Source: Campylobacter sp. CCUG 57310
Lineage (GTDB): Bacteria; Campylobacterota; Campylobacteria; Campylobacterales; Campylobacteraceae
Length of the DNA stretch: 64,000 bases
NCBI RefSeq assembly: GCF_013201975.1
Contig: NZ_CP053845.1
Span: 992,001 to 1,056,000, forward strand
Direction: 5' to 3'
Part shown: piece after piece, positions 62,635 through 64,000 of the stretch
Layout of the letters: each line of letters opens with the position of its first letter
Position numbering within the stretch: position 1 is the stretch's first letter
Translations under genes and position numbers: made by a program
The notes under the pieces: generated by a model
The model's database searches: none
What the model was told of the DNA's origin: nothing
The model's input: the letters and a program-made list of their open reading frames with translations, nothing else

Positions 62635-63591
62635 CTAATTTTTCTTAAAAAATCTTAAAATTTTAGCCTGAAGTTTGAAAAACTCGCCAAGCTCCATTAT
62701 CGGATAAGCTCCTGCGTATTTCTTGCCGCCTTCGATATTCTTGCCGACTCCTCCACGTGCTGCAATCTGAGCAAAATCCCCAACTTTAAGATGCCCTGCC
62801 GTGCCGCTTTGCCCGCCCATCACGACGTTTCTACCAAGCTTAGTTGAGCCTGCAAGTCCTGTTTGAGCTACTATTAAGCAGCCCTGCCCCAGCTCGCAGT
62901 TATGGCCTATCTGCACAAGGTTATCTATCTTAGTGTGACGCTTGATGATGGTCGGCTCAAACACTCCGCGATCTATAGTAGTGCATGCTCCGATCTCGAC
63001 AAAGTCTTCTAAAATCACGTTTCCGTTGTGATAAATTTTGATATGCTCGCCCGTTTTGGTGTGTGCGTATCCGTAGCCGTCAGAGCCGATAACGGCATTT
63101 GCGTTTATATGACACTCATCGCCGATTACGCAGTCGTTATATACGACTACATTTGGATGCAAGATGCAGTTTTTGCCAATCTTTACATTATCACCCAAAA
63201 ATACTCCCGGCATTAGCACACTGCCCTCGCCCACCGTTACGCCTGAGCCTATATAAACGTTTTGCATTACTTTGGCACTGGGTGAAATTTGAGTCTCTTT
63301 TGGAGAGCTTGCAAAAAGCTCTTTTGCAAAAAATTTGCTTAAAATCGCAAATGCTAAATGCGCGTTTTCAACGATTATAGCACGCGTATCGCTAGGCACA
63401 AATTCCTTTAAATTTTCGCTTATCAGTATAGCTGCTGCCTTAGAATTTGAAATAAATTTGGCGTTTTTTTCGCCGTCGCAATAGCTTAATTCGCTACTTT
63501 TTGCATTAGCAAGCGAATTTAGTGCAGTTACCTCAAAATCATTACCTTTAAATTCAATCTCTAAAATCTTATAAATTTCACTTAGTTTCAT
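62635..63591 (-). CDS. lpxD: UDP-3-O-acylglucosamine N-acyltransferase
   Basis: Adds the second 3-hydroxyacyl chain in lipid A synthesis. The left-handed beta-helix hexapeptide repeats span about 95-260 (for example IGSGVTVGEGSVLMPG and IGRNVVMGG-type turns), with the catalytic His in QIGHNCELGQG. The N-terminal uridine-binding domain is LSEIYKILEIEFKG. The length of 318 residues is usual. ATG 63591 shares its A with the ilvN TGA; a GTG three bases earlier is an alternative. ilvN-lpxD order is as in C. jejuni. Confidence 0.95.
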   Translation of the reverse strand: MKLSEIYKILEIEFKGNDFEVTALNSLANAKSSELSYCDGEKNAKFISNSKAAAILISENLKEFVPSDTRAIIVENAHLAFAILSKFFAKELFASSPKETQISPSAKVMQNVYIGSGVTVGEGSVLMPGVFLGDNVKIGKNCILHPNVVVYNDCVIGDECHINANAVIGSDGYGYAHTKTGEHIKIYHNGNVILEDFVEIGACTTIDRGVFEPTIIKRHTKIDNLVQIGHNCELGQGCLIVAQTGLAGSTKLGRNVVMGGQSGTAGHLKVGDFAQIAARGGVGKNIEGGKKYAGAYPIMELGEFFKLQAKILRFFKKN

Positions 63592-64000
63592 CACATATCC
63601 ATTAAAACCGACCCGCCGCGAACGATATCGGCAGGATTGTATTTTTTGATAGCTTTTAAAAAATTATTAACCCTAATCGTATCGTCAGCCACCATAACAA
63701 CGATAAAATTTTCATTTGTGTTCGCAACTATTCCGTTATATGCCTTAAGTATCGCGTCAAGTCCGCCGAAATTTTCACTTAGCGGAATTTTTACGAGCGC
63801 CATCTCTTTTTCGACAAATTCGCCCGTTTCTATTACTTTATATGTCGGTATTAGCTTATGTAGCTGCTTTACGATCTGCTCTAGCACTCTTTCATCGCCT
63901 ACTGTTACGATACTAAGGCGAGATAAATTTGTCTCCGGTATCGGAGCGACCGTAAGAGTATCGATATTGTACCCACGCCCTGCAAAAAGCCCTGAGATAC
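63591..64000 (-). CDS. ilvN: Acetolactate synthase small subunit (5' end outside window)
   Basis: The regulatory subunit of acetolactate synthase, binding valine through an ACT domain. The frame is open to the right edge, and the visible N-terminal part reads SGLFAGRGYNIDTLTVAPIP, the ACT-domain signature, followed by LSRLSIVTVGDE. The C-terminal part ends ADIVRGGSVLMDM. About 136 residues are visible of an expected 150-160, so only the first 15-20 are missing. An internal GTG at 63887 is not the start. It overlaps lpxD. Confidence 0.94.
   Translation of the reverse strand, partial: ISGLFAGRGYNIDTLTVAPIPETNLSRLSIVTVGDERVLEQIVKQLHKLIPTYKVIETGEFVEKEMALVKIPLSENFGGLDAILKAYNGIVANTNENFIVVMVADDTIRVNNFLKAIKKYNPADIVRGGSVLMDM

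Overview
The window looks like chromosomal DNA of a Campylobacter (class Epsilonproteobacteria / Campylobacteria). The evidence is the gene content and order: the icd-mdh-sucCD-oorDABC block, the murJ-cysS-msbA-pyrD-protease-dapA block, and the flgA-ubiX-coaD-tmk-hisS-speA run match the order I remember from Campylobacter jejuni. Moderately AT-rich DNA full of AAATTT words, several TTG and GTG starts, and densely overlapping genes also fit. I cannot name the species. The window is mostly conserved core genome; I see no phage, insertion sequence, CRISPR array or integrase.

Layout. (1) 1-9781: [NiFe]-hydrogenase maturation genes. hypF and the nickel sensor nikR come first. Then a terminator and a three-gene membrane operon (nhaA, a DUF2157 protein, a GDYXXLXY protein) separate them from hypB-C-D-E-A. 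(2) 9813-16688: a large membrane protein usually mislabelled as a recombinase, a small lipoprotein, a TauE-type exporter, an 848-residue AsmA/YhdP-like protein, and the divergent mltG, whose 5' end overlaps it antisense. (3) 16721-25347: a TCA-cycle operon (monomeric icd, mdh, sucC, sucD) followed by the 2-oxoglutarate:acceptor oxidoreductase genes oorDABC and a translationally coupled flavodoxin. (4) 25396-37796, minus strand: a tightly packed run of twelve genes (murJ, cysS, msbA, pyrD, M16 protease, dapA, a FabL-like reductase, pgsA, an AI-2E-type permease, rseP, yggS, and an orphan membrane protein). (5) 37936-44780: a FapA-like DUF342 protein, a Mla-type lipid transporter with a STAS domain apparently fused to the permease, a PqiC-like lipoprotein, ruvA and ddl. 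(6) 44864-47304: a Phd-like antitoxin protein behind a perfect 24-bp palindrome, an alpha/beta hydrolase, and a MurF-like ligase with a membrane-embedded N-terminus. (7) 47305-48035: the only gene-free stretch over 300 bp, AT-rich, between two convergent genes, with RNA-like hairpins. (8) 48036-50609, minus strand: sixA, DUF455, rhomboid and an NlpC/P60 lipoprotein. (9) 50739-60049: murA, moeA, tRNA-Gly(GCC), flgA, ubiX, coaD, tmk, hisS, speA and aspB. (10) 60182-62413: an autotransporter-like protein with an NQG minisatellite. (11) 62635-64000, minus strand: lpxD and the 3' part of ilvN.

How the genes work together. The hyp genes and nikR link nickel supply to hydrogenase assembly. Icd feeds 2-oxoglutarate to OOR, which probably reduces the flavodoxin encoded at the end of its operon. 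Envelope functions recur: murJ, murA, ddl, murF, mltG, lpxD, msbA, Mla and the AsmA-like protein.

Most worth following up: the Phd-like regulator with a perfect palindrome in front of hydrolase-murF; the membrane-embedded MurF-like ligase; the nhaA-DUF2157-GDYXXLXY cassette inside the hyp locus; flgA, which has no ordinary start codon and abuts the tRNA-Gly 3' end; the structured AT-rich gap; and the antisense overlap of mltG with the AsmA-like gene. No clearly new defence or mobile system is visible.
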